DNA of 64,000 nt from Chaetoceros tenuissimus. Lineage: Eukaryota > Bacillariophyta > Thalassiosirophyceae > Chaetocerotales > Chaetocerotaceae. The notes beneath the pieces were generated by a model. The model saw nothing but the letters and a program-made list of their open reading frames with translations, was not told the origin of the DNA and ran no database searches. The DNA lies in contig BLLK01000022.1 in NCBI GenBank assembly GCA_021927905.1, positions 1,054,001 to 1,118,000 of the forward strand. Direction: 5' to 3'. A program made the translations under genes and the position numbers. Of the stretch, positions 1 through 14,122 are shown piece by piece; position 1 is the first letter of the stretch; each line of letters starts with the position of its first letter.

Positions 1-2
1 GA

Positions 3-137
3 ATAGTTGAGAGTTCTACTGGTGATTCAAAAATTGTTTATGTGAATACTGCCAATGCCAAAGGTGGTATCAAGAATGGCCACTCCCTGGGGAAGCAGCC
101 AACTACTCTTCATTTTCAACATCAAGAACAAAAGTAG
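3..137 (+). CDS. 3' end of a gene entering from the left (partial)
   Basis: An open frame runs from the left window edge for 44 codons to a TAG at 135-137. It ends 77 bp before the stop codon of the convergent giant gene. The visible tail is polar, with Gly, Lys, His and Gln (ending QHQEQK). It shows no domain I can name, and whether it belongs to a gene depends on sequence outside the window. It could be chance, because 44 open codons is short. Confidence 0.4.
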   Translation: MVESSTGDSKIVYVNTANAKGGIKNGHSLGKQPTTLHFQHQEQK

Positions 138-214
138 ACTAAAACTTAAAACCTTCAAATTTTTTGGTCATCCCCAATTTTTATGTTTAAGAACTATCTA
201 AAACATCGCAATCT

Positions 215-3200
215 TCACCGCTTAAGGATTACAATAGCCGCAAGAGAGCACACGGCAAAAATCACCAATCCTTGAATAAGAAACATCTCACTTTGATTAC
301 TTGATTGCAACTTTTTCAGTTCTCTTATGTCATCCTCCCTTTGGTTCTTAAGCAAATCAACCAACTCTTTCATTTCGTTTTCCTTTTGCTTTTCCATAGC
401 ATCTTTCAACTCAGATATGTCATGCTCTTTCTGTTTCTCAAAAGCATCCTTCATATGGACGAATTCACTTTCTTCGTGCTTGAATAAAGCATCTATTTCA
501 GAATGGACAAGTGACTTATCGTCGAAAGGTTCAGATGATGACTGATCTTCCCCTGTGAATGATCGTAAATTATCTTCTTCAAGCAATTCTTCGGGTGTAC
601 TCCCAAATTTCAACTGATCTTCTTGAGAAGGATTAACACCTATGGACCAAATGGACAGCTTTCTCCTTGGAGAGATATTATGAAGTAGTAAGCGTCCTCC
701 ATTATCCATATCAAATGCATTATCTATTTTCCTCTGTAGTCCCTTTACCAACTCCAATGAGGACTTGATATCATCGTGGTACGTACTCACTAGCTTTCTC
801 GTGTTAGACTCCAATTTTGGAGGTAATATTTCCACGTCAGCTATGATGGTTGAGTCATCAAGGCAGATCAAACTAAACAATTGAACTCTTTCAAGTGAGC
901 TGAGTTCAATTGCTGATGCTATTTCCAATTTGACTTCATCAGGGTCTGCTGCAATCATTTCCTGAGTACAATTCGTGTTTTCTATCTTGAATTTGAACGT
1001 AGTGGAGGCGCCATCAAAATCAAGTTCGGCAAACCTCTTCGTGAACTTGATCGGTAATTCAATCATATTGAAATTTCTGTCCTGGATACCATTTATTTCA
1101 ACATTAAAATCTTTCCCTGCAACAACAGTTGGCTCTATGTCAATGAATTGAAAGCCAAGCTTATTATCACGACAATCTACTTGGATCTTTTCACCAATTC
1201 TCAAACCAGTGTAATTTGTACCCAAGACATCAGCAATGACTGAAAAGGTATGAGGCTTTTCGCAAAAGATCCTCTCAGTAAATAGCACCTGAATTTCCTC
1301 TCCAAATAGAATATCATGTCGAAGTGGAAGCGCTCTTCGCCCATACTGTTCAGGTCGATCTATATCATATTCACCAACGATGATAGACTCTCGAAATCTC
1401 TGCACTTCGTCAGGTGCGTCTGCAGGTGCTTTACACTTTGTCTCTAGCATTATCTCAAGTGTTCCTTGTTCCACAGTATCTAGGGACCAGATCAGTGATG
1501 AGAACCCGTAAGGGTCTTCCTTCACCTCAATTTTTTCATTGAGGAAATCTAAATCAGTTTGCGATCCTTTTGAAGACGGAGTTTGCGCTATGCTGTCCCA
1601 AGTATTCAATCCTTTTCTCCTATAACGAAGTTTAATACTTTGCAGTTTGCCAGAATCTCTAAGTTTTGTGATATTCTTGCCGCTGCTGACTAATGGATTA
1701 AAGACCACTACCCTCAATATCTTTTCTTGATAATTATCTTCGAGTGTATCCCTGTTAATAAGAAAGGTTCTTTCCCTTTTCAAATCTCCACTCCAATAAA
1801 TCTTGGGGCACGGTTCAACCCATTTCAATACAGGCTTGCCAAGTTCATTGATGTGATTATACAAATCTGTTGTGATGTACCTTCCATCCTCTTCATTCTG
1901 TCTAGTATTCATGTCGGCTTCGCATTTGCTCTTCAGAGTAAGTTGAATCGCGGGGAATTCGTACCCATTGATCCCTCTATGAACTATAATCTGCTTGATA
2001 ACAGGGCTATTCTGATAAAGCTGAATAACATGACCATTTTCATTAATAAGGCCACTGCCGCCTAAGTCAACTCTCAAATTTCTGCTAGTTGCTTCTTGTG
2101 CCACGTAGAAAAAACTATCACCTGTCTTTCCTTTGTTATTCATTTCAACCTCAAATACCATTGTTTCGTCGGGATAAACAAAGGAAGAAGCAGAAACTTT
2201 CGTCAACAAGGAAGGATCTTCACTGAAACCAGTCCCCTGCTCCCAAATGCATTTTGATCTACCTGCAACAGTGTTGAAGATAAATGTTCCGTAGTACTCA
2301 TCATAGTATATGTCAACAACAAATTCGTCATCAATGTCAGGATCGCTAAGTGTAAAAGACACGCTTGTTTGTTCTTCCTCGATATCTGTTTTTGATGCCT
2401 CGTGCTCAACAACAACCTGGAATTCTAAAAAAATATCAGAAAAGCCTTAAATTAGATGCATGTGATCAAGATATGTATGAATTCTTACCTCCTTCAATAC
2501 CAGCCTGTGTGGATGAGATAAAAGACAGAGATGAAAAATTGTTTAGAGAACCTCGTGTAATTACTGTATATTTGTTCATGTTTTAAAAACCTACCTCCAC
2601 GCCTACACCAAACAATGATGCCGCAAATTCTAATTCAGCTGGTTCTGCTTCAGAAGTAACTTTGTAATTGCACCCTTTAAAAAAAAATAGATGTTTAAAA
2701 AAGATCAGGTGCCAACTTCAAACCGTATCAAAGCAAAAACTCACCTGCAATGTAGGTGCCAATTAAAGTTGGTGCAGAAGACATGGCAAACGCTAGTGCA
2801 TTACCTCCCATCTTAATAAAACTTGCTCCGTTTTTCCCTTTTTGTTTCTTCCCAGCAGACTCGGCAGATCTAGTTTGCTTCCTTTGTTTTAGACTGTTAT
2901 CACTTCTTGCTTGATTTCGTTTCTCCTTCATAACTTTGTTGAAGTCGGGATCATCTCCAAGCAGGTCCGAGCTTGCGCCTTGTCTTTTGAGACCAGGCTT
3001 GCCACTATCAATCAAGCTGGTACTTGCACCTTGTCTTTTCAATTCTGGCTTACCAAGGTCATTCAAATTATTTGTCTTCTTATAATTTTGGCGCATTTTT
3101 TCTAGTGTTGTCTTGGGCTTCTGTTTTGCTGCATTTTTATCTTTCCTATCTTGCTTCCACTTATCGAAATTCGACTTCACACCTTTCAAATATTGTTTGG

Positions 3201-6200
3201 CAACTTTAGCTACTGGAAGTGTCACCTTAGCTTTGTTTTCGATATATTTGTTGTACTCTTCAAGAGCCAGTGAAATTAGTTCCGATGGTTCGCTGAGGGA
3301 AAGGACTGAATCCATCCAATCCAGGTACTTCAGAATGCTGGGATCATCACATGACATTGTGGTAAATTCTACAGAAGAAGCTCTGTTCAATTTCATTGTA
3401 TAATCTCCTCCAGCTCCATTAAATTGCAATCTATTCGTTTGCTGCACCTTTTCATTTTCTTGAATTCTGTTAAGAGAACTATCAAAAGGTACCGCACCAT
3501 CGGAAATACTCTCGGGGGCAAGACCAGAGTATGTTTGATCAATGTGAACTTTTCCTTCGGGATCGAAACCAGCTTCCATAAAGTACTGTTTTTTCTCTTG
3601 GCTATCAAACCAATTTAAAATTGATTTTTCTTGGTCACTCTCGATAGCTCTAGATTTCGTCAAGTCTGCAGAATCGAGGATTTGTAGCCATTCTATTCCA
3701 GATTTCAACAGTTCACCGAATCCTTCAAGTTCGTGGAGTAAATCTTCTTCTTTACACTGTCTAAATGGTCCCTTCAAGCAGTAGCCGTTACCTGTCTTAC
3801 AGCAGACATTGTATCCTTCAGTATCTGTTGAGTTTAAAACTTCACCAACAACTTCCGCTTGAGAATCTATTGCAGAACTGATTTCTGCCATTTTGGTGGT
3901 TTCAATGTGGTGACGGGAGTAAAAGGCCAGTGCCTGTTTGCTGCTTTCTGCTTCTAGATCGAATATGAAGCGTGACGGAAACTCGCCATCGATATCTAAA
4001 TCGGCTGCACACGTATTATTGGACCACTTTACAATTATTACTTCCTCAAACATTACATTTAAATTTGGCACTTAAGAGGCATTACATAGATATGAGAATG
4101 TGAAAGTCGAGAACATTTATGGAAGGAGAACCTAAATAAAGACTTACCTACAAAGACATCACTTTCCTCACCAGCACTATTTTGACACATGTTAGAAAAT
4201 TAATTTTATAGCATGAAGGAAGTTGAGAAGTAAGGAACACTTACATTGATGGGTCGCCTGAAAAACGAGTAATTATTCAACATTGAGAGAGCATTCACAT
4301 TATATATGAGCTGTGGGTGAATGATGTTATCTGGAAATCAAATGAAGAAGACTTACCAGAAGTAGTATATGACCAAGTTGTTGAAAAAGAGTTTGTTACA
4401 GTACGCGTTGATTCTGCAACTCCAGTCTCGACTTCGTACTTAGAAGTTGTCTCCGCGTCATTTTCTCCACCAGCTACTTCCTTGCACGTAATCATAATTG
4501 CACCTAGACCTCCCCCGGCACAGATATCAGAGTCTGGGTCAAAAGTTATTCCAGCTGGATTGATTTTGTTGGTAAGGTGCACTGTGAAAGAAAAGGAAAG
4601 ATGCTGAGAGACAAAACTTACCCTTCAATTTAATGTCTCCTTTTGTTCCGGTCTTATCTGTGTTTTGAAAGATACGGATACTTGTCCTTACATTCTCATA
4701 AGTTGCTGTAGACCCACCACCCTGTCAAAAAAATCTTAGAAATAGATTCCTTAGAAAACGTAGCTAAACATCTGTAATTTACTTACTGGTGGATCTCGAA
4801 TGATCATGATGGGTTGGTGAGTTGGTAATGCGAATGAATCTCCTTTGCCATTTGAGAAGAAACCCTCAACAAAAAAATCTGCCCTATGTTGAACATCATT
4901 ATCAGCACCCTGAACTCTAATATTGACGTCCTTTGTGTATGGGATACTAGTATTTGGTCGACCGACGGCCAGTTTGAGTTCCAGTCCTGACCCAGACTTC
5001 TTACTGTTCAGATCCAAGAGACAGGGGCCATCTGCAGGTCTAGCAACTCCTTCATTATCAGGAGGTGGAGCTATTTGTGAGCATTTAGAGATTAATTCTT
5101 TTTGCAAATCAGTTTCGAGACCGTTGTAAAAACTTGCAAAGCCACCATTTTTGTCCATACCAAGATTTGATTCAACCAACAGCTTGTGTTTGTCGGTGTC
5201 GATCAAATTACAATAGAGTTCATTTTCTATCAGTTCAAATTTCAATTTGATTGAAATATCAATAAGCTGCATATATTCAACTACATGGAAAGAATCAACA
5301 CCTTCTTCTTTCGTATAATTTGGACAGTCCAAATCATCTCCCTTGACTGATACATCCATTTTTAGTATTCCATCATATTGGAAGCGAACAGTCTCTTTGA
5401 CTTCTTCTGTATCTTGCACTGCATCGAGATCATCTCTCTTCACACCGGGTGTCCCAGTGTTGCCTTCATCTTGGTTATTCCGGTCCAATGCTTCATTCAA
5501 TGCTTCATCTTCTTCTGATGTGGAACGAAGGTTTATTGAAAGATCATCTTGTGCCTTGAAATAATTTGAAATCGCATTACTTGCATTTCCAGCCTCCACT
5601 TTTGTGATTCTCACATTCAAAAAATGTGCTGGCACACTGTTATATGTTCTCTCAAATGACGTTTGCTGGAAGTCTTCCCCTAGGTCCCCATTCAGCTGAA
5701 GCCTCTCGTTACACCCTTTGATTCGTATCTGAACATGGCTGATTCCTAACGTGTGGTCGCACTGTCCTCCCGCGACTAAATTGGTAATACTTTGTAAGCA
5801 ACAATGTGAAAAATAGAGCACAAATTTTGTCATCGCACTTACCTTGAACAATTAGACGAGCTTTAGTTACATCATAAAAATCGTTTTTTGCATAAAATCC
5901 ATTTTCTTCAATTTTCACTCCTTTGTCGTAGTTCCATTTATTTTCGAAAGTTTTTTCAAAATCATGTTCGTAGTACTCGAACCTTACTCCATAAATGACT
6001 GAACCAATTACAACAGGGGCAGAGAAAAAACCATCTGAGTCAGTGTCCACACACAAATTACCAACTAACTCTTCTTGGTTCTCTGCAGAAACAGATTTAT
6101 GTAAAGGACAAGCTTTGGCCTCAAGAAGAGGACACTGAGTTCCATGGATAGTGAGCTTGCCAGTGAAAGGTACACTTGTATCATCGTAGATGTGCATTGG

Positions 6201-9200
6201 AGTATCAAAATGTAGATGTTTGAGAAAGGTGGTATGTCCTTCTTCATTGTCGCAAATGTCTTGACCCTCATTACAAAGGAATCGATGGTGAATTTCTGTA
6301 CCATTGCTAATAGTTGTTTTCGAGAAATAAATTCTTATCGGAATATCAGCATCATTTGCACCATAAAGAAGTGGCTCATTTTGGATGTTCAAATTAATTT
6401 CAAATATTCCTCCTTCGTCTGTCTTTGTTTCACCAAAACAATTTTTACATTGTAGCTTTTGTCCTTCTTCAGAAAGTAATTCCCATCGGACATGGACATT
6501 GGGAATCGGAATAGTTCCAGCGTTAGGTTCAGTAGAGATCAGCCCAGAGATGGAGGATTCCCATGCAATTTGGTGTGATTCACAGATTGCAGCGGAAGAG
6601 GCCAGTGATCTGACTTCCTTTTTGTTCACAGTTAGGTCCATATAGTTACCTTCTCTTACAGCCCGTACACAATAAGAATAAGTTGCACCAACTGGGAGTC
6701 TCGATCTCTTTAAATCATCGCTAGCCTCGAATTCTGGTGAAATGACAGAGTCACATTGCTGGGGAGCTTGGTAGGAAAAGTCATTAGTGAAACTTGTCGC
6801 GTGTTTGCTATCGTCAACAAATTCTGCAAACCCTTCGAAACGTGAGAAAGAAAATCCACTCTCGCACTTGGAATTGTCAATGAAATTAAAAAGTACGTGT
6901 CCTCTTTCTTGTGTTATAAGTAGACCTTTCGGCCTCCCTGTTTGATCCTCATTTGTCAAAGATTCGCAAGAGCAACTTGGAACAACAGGAAATCTGACAT
7001 GTTTGTCAAGTGACAAACTTGTTATGTATCGTCTACCAGGTCTCAGACCCACAAAAGTAACTGTGGTGTTTTCAGTTGATTGAAAAAACTCAAAATTTTC
7101 ATCCAAGACGAGATCAAGTTCTTCAGGTTTGTTGGAGTCCTCACTAAATTGACTTAGACTGATCTTAGCCAACAAATCCTTCGTGTAATTTTTGTCCTTA
7201 GGATCGCTTGGAAAATTCATATTTTCATTATAGAGAACAATGGATAGAATACTCTTCTCATTCTCTAGTTTGTGAATTACATTTGTGGAATAAAATGCTT
7301 GAGTGCAAAAGTCATCTCCATTGACTCTTTTTGTCAATGTATTCTTACTATTCACTGCCAAGTAACCCTCAATGCACTCGCAAGGTTGTTTATCTTCGGC
7401 TCTTGAAGCGTGAATAGGACATTCGCTCTGGGAAAAAAGTGAGATGTAAGTGAGGTATGAAAGAGTTGTGTCTCATATAAAAGATATGCATGTTTGGTTC
7501 ACTCACCAGAAGATCACTTGCATAGTCAATAAAGTACGAGTTAGAAATGATCTTGACATCATGTTCGTCTACAAATTCGACTGACTTTTCTCCTAGTCTT
7601 TGAGAACTCTCATATCCATTGATTTCCCCTTTGAAATCCCACTCATCGTTGAGCCTAGAGTAGAATGCAATAGCACCTCTATCGACGATTCTTTCAAAGT
7701 CGGTGTATGGAGCGCTCACCGCAGCAACTTTATCTAAGTTTGTGTCAGTATATATGTCTCCTTTCTTTCCGAATGAGGCAGAATCGAAATAATCCGGCTT
7801 ACGAAGTGAAGTTAGTGCTGTTTCCAGTCTATCCGGAATTGTGCTTGTATCATCAGTGAATTTTTCTTTGGTGTCATTGCCTAATGAACCATTTGCATTT
7901 ATACCATATTTGATGTAATTCTTGTCATAATGATAAATCAATTCTGTGTTAGATAGAGAAAATCCAAGACCATCTGGAAGCGGATTAAAAGATGCTCTCG
8001 AAATACACCCACGTTTGGTCAAAATTTGATTTGCCATAGTGAGATCTTTCGCAACTATCTCTTTATTTCCGACCTCTTCCCAATCGTTAGCTTTGTCATA
8101 CATTTTCAACGCCATTGAAACTTTGTAACTTGGTACAAATGTGACTCTTTTGCAGATAAGGCGTAAAGTTTTGCATTGTTCCTTCTCACATTGCACTCCT
8201 CCTACTAAGTAACCATTAGGACACTCAGTAGATGCTTCACCATATTCACCACTTGTAATGTAATCTGTAGTCTCTATGTCTTCGTGAACAATTATTCCCG
8301 CATCAGCATTAACCCTTTTGCATAACACCCAGCGGACTTCAGTGTCAAATGTCGCGTGAGTAAGTCCCCACCAAATCCATCTGACTGGCTTCTTTTCCAT
8401 CTGTAATCGAGAAGCAAGCATACCAAAAGGACATTTGAATTCTGTCTTGATTTCAAAATCAAATCGAAAATCAACGAAATTCCAAACAAAGCCGACATAA
8501 CCGGATGCATCTCCAGAAGAATCTCCCAAGAGGTTTATAGATTCTTTAATATCTGAGTGTATTTCCATCGTAGAACAATCTTTTTTACGGCAACGCAGCT
8601 TTTTAAATGGGATTTGAGATGTTGGCTGAGGGGTAAAAACTTTCAACTCTTGAGTTATGTCTGGGGTCCGATCCTTTTCAAAACATTCCTTTACAATTGC
8701 TGCTTGAAATTCTTGGTTGTAGGAGACTGCAGTAGATACCAATTGGATTTCTGTTGTGTTGAACTCCTTCTCTGAGGGTGGTTTTTGTAAAAGTTCCCAT
8801 TCAGAATTCTAATAAATCATTGTGAGATGTTAGGCACCAGCATGCAAAAAATGAAAGTGTCAGTGTGAAAAACTTACCACTTCTACCTCGAAAAATTGAA
8901 TGTCCCAGAAACTTGAAATTCCTTCAAATGGATCGGCATCATTATCCTGAATAAATCCCACATAACTAACGTTGGTTCCTTTTCTATTGAAGAAATTACC
9001 AATCTTGATTTCATAGGCAACTTCTAATACATCACTGTCACTATCATTTTTTTCTAATACAACTTTCTCAACATGATGACTGTCCCAACGATCAAATTCA
9101 GTCCCTCCCACAGCAATGCATCTCTTCTGATATCCTCCATATGTGTCCGAGACAAGGTCGTCATCGAAGCAAATTGCGTGTCCTTCAGCTTCTTTGATCA

Positions 9201-12200
9201 TTTGAAATTTAAATGATACATGTGTGTTTCCAGTGACAGTATACGGTGTCTCGAGATAGTAGGCCTTCCAAACATTCCCATACAAATGAATTCTATTACT
9301 AGTGTCCACGTATGATCCACCATTTCCAAAAAAAGTATTTCTATCTCCGTAGTCACCTGCCCACGAAAGATCCATTTTTTGGGGGTTTTCAACACAAAAG
9401 TCCGCAACTTTCCAATCAAATTCGTCATCTAAACGTAGACCTTCAAGTGATTCGGGAGAACCGAAGCAACCAGCGAGATGTGTTGCCTTATCATGAGAGC
9501 ATATCAAATCACCTTGGCAATCTTCATCTTCATCGCAATCGCCTTGACAAACTCCAATGTCTTGGCCAGATGCATCGTTATGCCAACCCAGCCATTCCAA
9601 TTGTCTTTTTGGGAACGTTTTGAAAGTTAAATTCATGGTCTTTGTGAAAGAGAAACGTTAGAGAAAAAAAGTGCCTGGTTGTGTAATATATATAAACACT
9701 AAAATGCAGGTAACGAACTCACCCTTGACACACATTCATCATTCTCACATAATCCAGATCTGCACTGCAAGCTCGTAGTGCAACGGTCGCCTTCATTCCT
9801 CACAATTTCCTGTAGCTTATTTGCAGCAGGAGAACAAAAGTCATTTTGAGTGAAGCGAGAATGCTGGAGACCAGCTTCCCCTGTAGAAGCTAATTCTCCA
9901 ATTGGACAAGGTAAAGGGAACTCTTCTTGATTTTGATTAAGTCTTCTCTGGGTCGAAGATTCATCAAATTTGAGGTCTCTCACAATGGATTCTGTCACAG
10001 ATGCATCATTTTCATTCACTATTTGAATGATTCCAACATATTTCATTTTTTTCTGTGACTGAAAGAGTTTGCTTAGTTCAAATTTTATCTCCTTCATTTT
10101 TCCAGATAAAAGGTCCATCTTTTCTATATGGGTCTCTTCGAAGAATTCTAAAGGATTTTCACCCCCTACTAAACAAAGTGTTGTGACTCTTTCAGTGCTG
10201 CCGCTGGAGGAGCTGATTTCATCGTCAACACAAAGTGCAAGCGCCTTCACGCCCTCTCCAAGGGTAACCTTGAATGAAATCATGCTTCTTGCCGTAACTT
10301 CGTAGGGTGCTAGAAACTCGTATGACTTTGCAGTTGTCCCATAGATGTTTAGAATCTCTTCATCCACATGAAGGCCACTGTCCTCGATTGAATCTTCATT
10401 TAAATCCACTTTCATACTCACATGACTATATGCACCTGAGTAAACAATGTCTCTGGCAATGGAGATAGAGATATCAGTTCGAGCGTCATAACTTGGTTGA
10501 GCTGTATAATCGCTTTCAATTACTAGTTCTTCCTCCGTACTATTCCATACGAGTGCGTTATTTTCCTTGTTGTATACACTAAAATAACCTTCGTTTTCAA
10601 CACGCAAAAAGCTCCCTTTACCTCTGGTGCTGGTCCCTCGATTCGATACATTTTCATTCAACATAGGGAAAGTACAAAATTTACCTGGTTCATTGACCAT
10701 ACCAGTGCAGCCTCTGACTTTTGCAATAACCTTTTCGCCGCCCTCAGTATTTTTCCCTGCGTTAATACTATCTGTGCATACCAGCCCTCTTTTACAATCG
10801 CTGTCTTTGTTGCAGTGTCCCTGACAGAGATCAATTTTACCTCCTAGATTGGCGATATTCTTAATATACTGAAGACTATTAGATGGATCACCATTTTTAA
10901 ATTCCGGATTAATACAAAAGTTATGACCCGTATTGCGTCCAGAACAGCCTGGGACTGGTGTGGCTGATGGTAACATGCTAGGTTCCGCAGTTGGAAACAA
11001 ACTTGGTGATAAGGATGGTCCATTTGAGGGCAAAGAACTTGGCTGAGAAGATGGTGACGATGAAGGTAGCGATGAAGGTGAGCTAGAAGGCAACTCAGTC
11101 GGTAGTAATGAAGGCAGTAGTGATGGTCCAAAAGATGACTTCAAAGATGGAAAACTGGAAGTCGATGGATTTGAAGATACCTGTGACAGATTAAAATTTG
11201 AGCAAGCTTTGTGTATAAAAGATGCATGGGAGAGAACCATAGATATAACTTACCCCATCATACTGGTAATAGTCGCTATCTTCCTGATTGAAGCATTCTA
11301 AACCATAACTACAGGACTCGTTCACGTCGCATTCTCCTTCACATGCATTGAGTAGATTTTGAATACTGTAATAAATCGCAACTTTGTTTCTATTGAAAAT
11401 GACAATATTGCCATTTTGCTGTAAAAAACATTTGTTATCACCAGACAAGGAATTCTCATCATCAAGTGCTCTCCAAATCTCGGATCCGTTGTCTGTTTCA
11501 TTTCGCAGTACCAAATTGCCACTTGATCTCTCAAAAATCAAGTAATATTCTTTATTTGCGGAATAATACTTTTTGTCTGGAATAAGCTCATAGTCACTGG
11601 TATCTATCGACCTATGAAGAACACCTGCTTCGCAAACTCCAGTTGCCTGTGGTTCACCACCAATAATTTCTTTCAAACACTTTTTGGACATACATTCCAT
11701 ATCATACCGGCATGATTTTCCATCAATCAAGGAATCATTGGTAGATGGAAAACTAGATGGTTCCATAGAGACAGATGGTTGAGTGGATGGAATATCACTG
11801 GGTTGATTGCTAGGAGATGATGAAATTGACGGGGAAGTAGAAGGAGCTTGCGAGATAGATGGAACATTACTTGGTTCACGAGATTGGTGAATTCCACCTC
11901 CACATTCACAGCAGGCACTTAAAATGTTCTTGGAATCGAAAAAGACGTTTTGAAATTGCACACATATATTGTTTTCCAGGACAAAGTCGGGGGTTAAATC
12001 TGCACATCCAAGTCGTTTATCGAGATTATCAGGATCATCAGGATCTTTGTAAAAATACCAATTCGGTTCATCAATACATTTGGTTGGCTCAGGAGTTGGT
12101 TCTGGTTCAGCTGTTGGTAATTCAGAAATGGAGGGCTTATCGGAAGGAATTGACGACGGATGAGTAGTCTTGAAAGTACTTCCACCGCATACACAGCAAG

Positions 12201-13708
12201 CCTCTTCTACGGACTTTCCATTGTGAGAGGAGTCTGACAGTGCCTGGACAATTTGACACCATTTATCGGGGTCTTCACGAAAGGTGTTACATTTCATACC
12301 TGCAAAATCAGAATTACCTCCAACTATCCAACCTTCTTCATCGACGCAATCAGAAGGCTGATTGGATGGCTCTGTTGACGGAAGTAAGGAAGGTTCACTA
12401 GACGGAAGTAAAGATGGCTCCATGCTAGGATCTTCATTTAAAAAAAAAGTTAAAATTCGAATTACATTGACGACAAATCCCAGAAACGATAATACAAAGT
12501 TATTCTTACCAGTTGTAGGAGTAGAAGATGGTTGCAATGACGGCTCTGTTGAAGGTGCTCTCGAGGGTTCTACATTGGTCCAGCATTAGTTCGTTTAGTC
12601 ATTAGAAAACAGGAGAATTTGATAAAAATAGTACATCAATCCTTACCATTGGTAGGCAGACCTGACGGACGAGAGGAAGGGGCCTCAGAAGCGAAGAACT
12701 TATTCCACATATACATGGATTCATTGTCATATTTACTCCCTGCTCTTATCAAATTTGGCTTTCTATACTTATCATTCTTTACACCAAGAAGCCATAGATC
12801 AGAAGTAGAGTCCTTGTATCCAATTGCTCTGACCTTTCCATCTTCAATTGAAAAGCTTGAATTATTTAAGGAGGTCTTGGTAGAACAATGGTCAAGATGC
12901 AATACTTTGCTGTCTCCTTTGTCAATATTTGAAGATGATCCCTTCCCTTCCCCACTTGAAGCACTACTTCCCCATCGCAAACAGAATTGAGGGTTCACAC
13001 TAAGTCTCAAGAGCCCGCCCTGGTCGAAATGAAACCAGTGTCTGAAATCTGAAATTTCATCGCAAGGGTCAATACGGAAAGGAGCACCTACAGTCATAGA
13101 CTTTGGTACAAGACAGTAGTCAAGACTGGCATCACCACCGAAGGAATAGCCAGACATCAATTTGAACGAGGATTGATCTAAATAAAGGTTGGAACCACTA
13201 CTAGAGACCTCGATATCGATTACGTCAATGGCTTTGACTTCTTCCTCACTACTAAGCAAGTCTTCCTCAGACAAATCAGTTGCAGTGGTAGCATCATCTT
13301 TCTTCAATCCACAAGTCATCCTCTTGTCACCGACAATAATCTTGGTGAAAAAAAAAATAAAATTTTTCATGTGAGAAGAAACGTCTAATAAGATATAAAA
13401 AAAAGTAAAAGATAAAATCGGAAACTTACAGAAGTAAATTGAGATTCATAAATCAAACACTGAGTTGGTGAGGTATGTTGGAACCCAGAGCATGTTGCAT
13501 CCAAGCTGCAGTGTCTTCTGCACAGTCTTGCACTTTTTTCTAGTTGGTTGCTCGGACCAGACATGAAATTACACAAACTTGACGGGTGTACCATCATGTT
13601 GAATTGTCTAGGATTTTCCGCGGCAACTAGAGGAACGAAAAAAATGAGTGATGCAAACAACCTGGAGAAACATGTAACTCTACGAACACGGGATGCCGAA
13701 GTGATCAT
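215..13708 (-). CDS. Giant multi-domain cell-surface protein, 17 exons, about 4,091 aa
   Basis: Exons by splice consensus (high to low): 13430-13708, 12647-13340, 12510-12569, 11254-12431, 9723-11180, 8878-9639, 7507-8808, 5843-7427, 4787-5775, 4622-4721, 4357-4581, 4245-4257, 4148-4176, 2745-4040, 2595-2674, 2489-2504, 215-2424. They sum to 12,276 nt and every junction keeps phase, which argues for one gene. The signal peptide ends near LVAA|ENP, followed by a PAN/apple-like Cys module, then a ricin-like beta-trefoil (about residues 150-270). Next are PSxxPS linkers around two ACCxCGG modules, two bulb-lectin-like stretches, CxGxCxxDxDC modules, a duplicated beta-rich domain (exons 5 and 6), a CPNG..GVQCE Cys/Trp region (exon 7), and FN3- and carboxypeptidase-regulatory-like folds (exon 8). 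Exon 14 has a Lys/Arg-rich stretch with GKPxLKRQGAS twice. A coiled coil precedes a membrane segment (QGLVIFAVCSLAAIVIL) ending KR, so most of it should face outside. The start is uncertain: upstream in-frame ATGs exist at 13801 and beyond. Function unknown; adhesion or wall attachment is inference. Confidence 0.78.
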
Positions 13709-14122
13709 GAACGTTAGAAAGAAAGAGAGAAAGCTCAACCCAAACCCAAAACCAAAAAGATGATTTTTGGAACGAGTAAAGAAAGATTTCTTGGAAATCA
13801 TCTCTGTGGTTGCAGTGGCCTTGTTAGCATATCTTAAACCTCCTTTAATCGTTTCTGTCTTTGCAAAGGTGCAGGGAAGGGTGGGAGCTCTCACAAGATT
13901 CATCATCACATGATGAAAAAACTTATTGAACTTGGTATGAGTACTATGTAGTCCTCCATGCTCAACATGGAGATTATCAATGATATTTTCTTTATTCAAT
14001 GCCTTACTGTTGTAAGCGATGAAGCAAGAATCGGTAACACGATCTTTTTCCTTTAAGAGTATAGTGTTTACGTTGGTGTAGAAAGATGCAAAATGGATTT
14101 AGTGTGAGAGAGAATTATATGT

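Noticed and set aside
4258-4312. A longer exon starting at the CTCATATATAATG acceptor in the giant gene
   Set aside because: It would bring a TAA stop in the required phase; the 13 nt exon at 4245-4257 keeps the frame.
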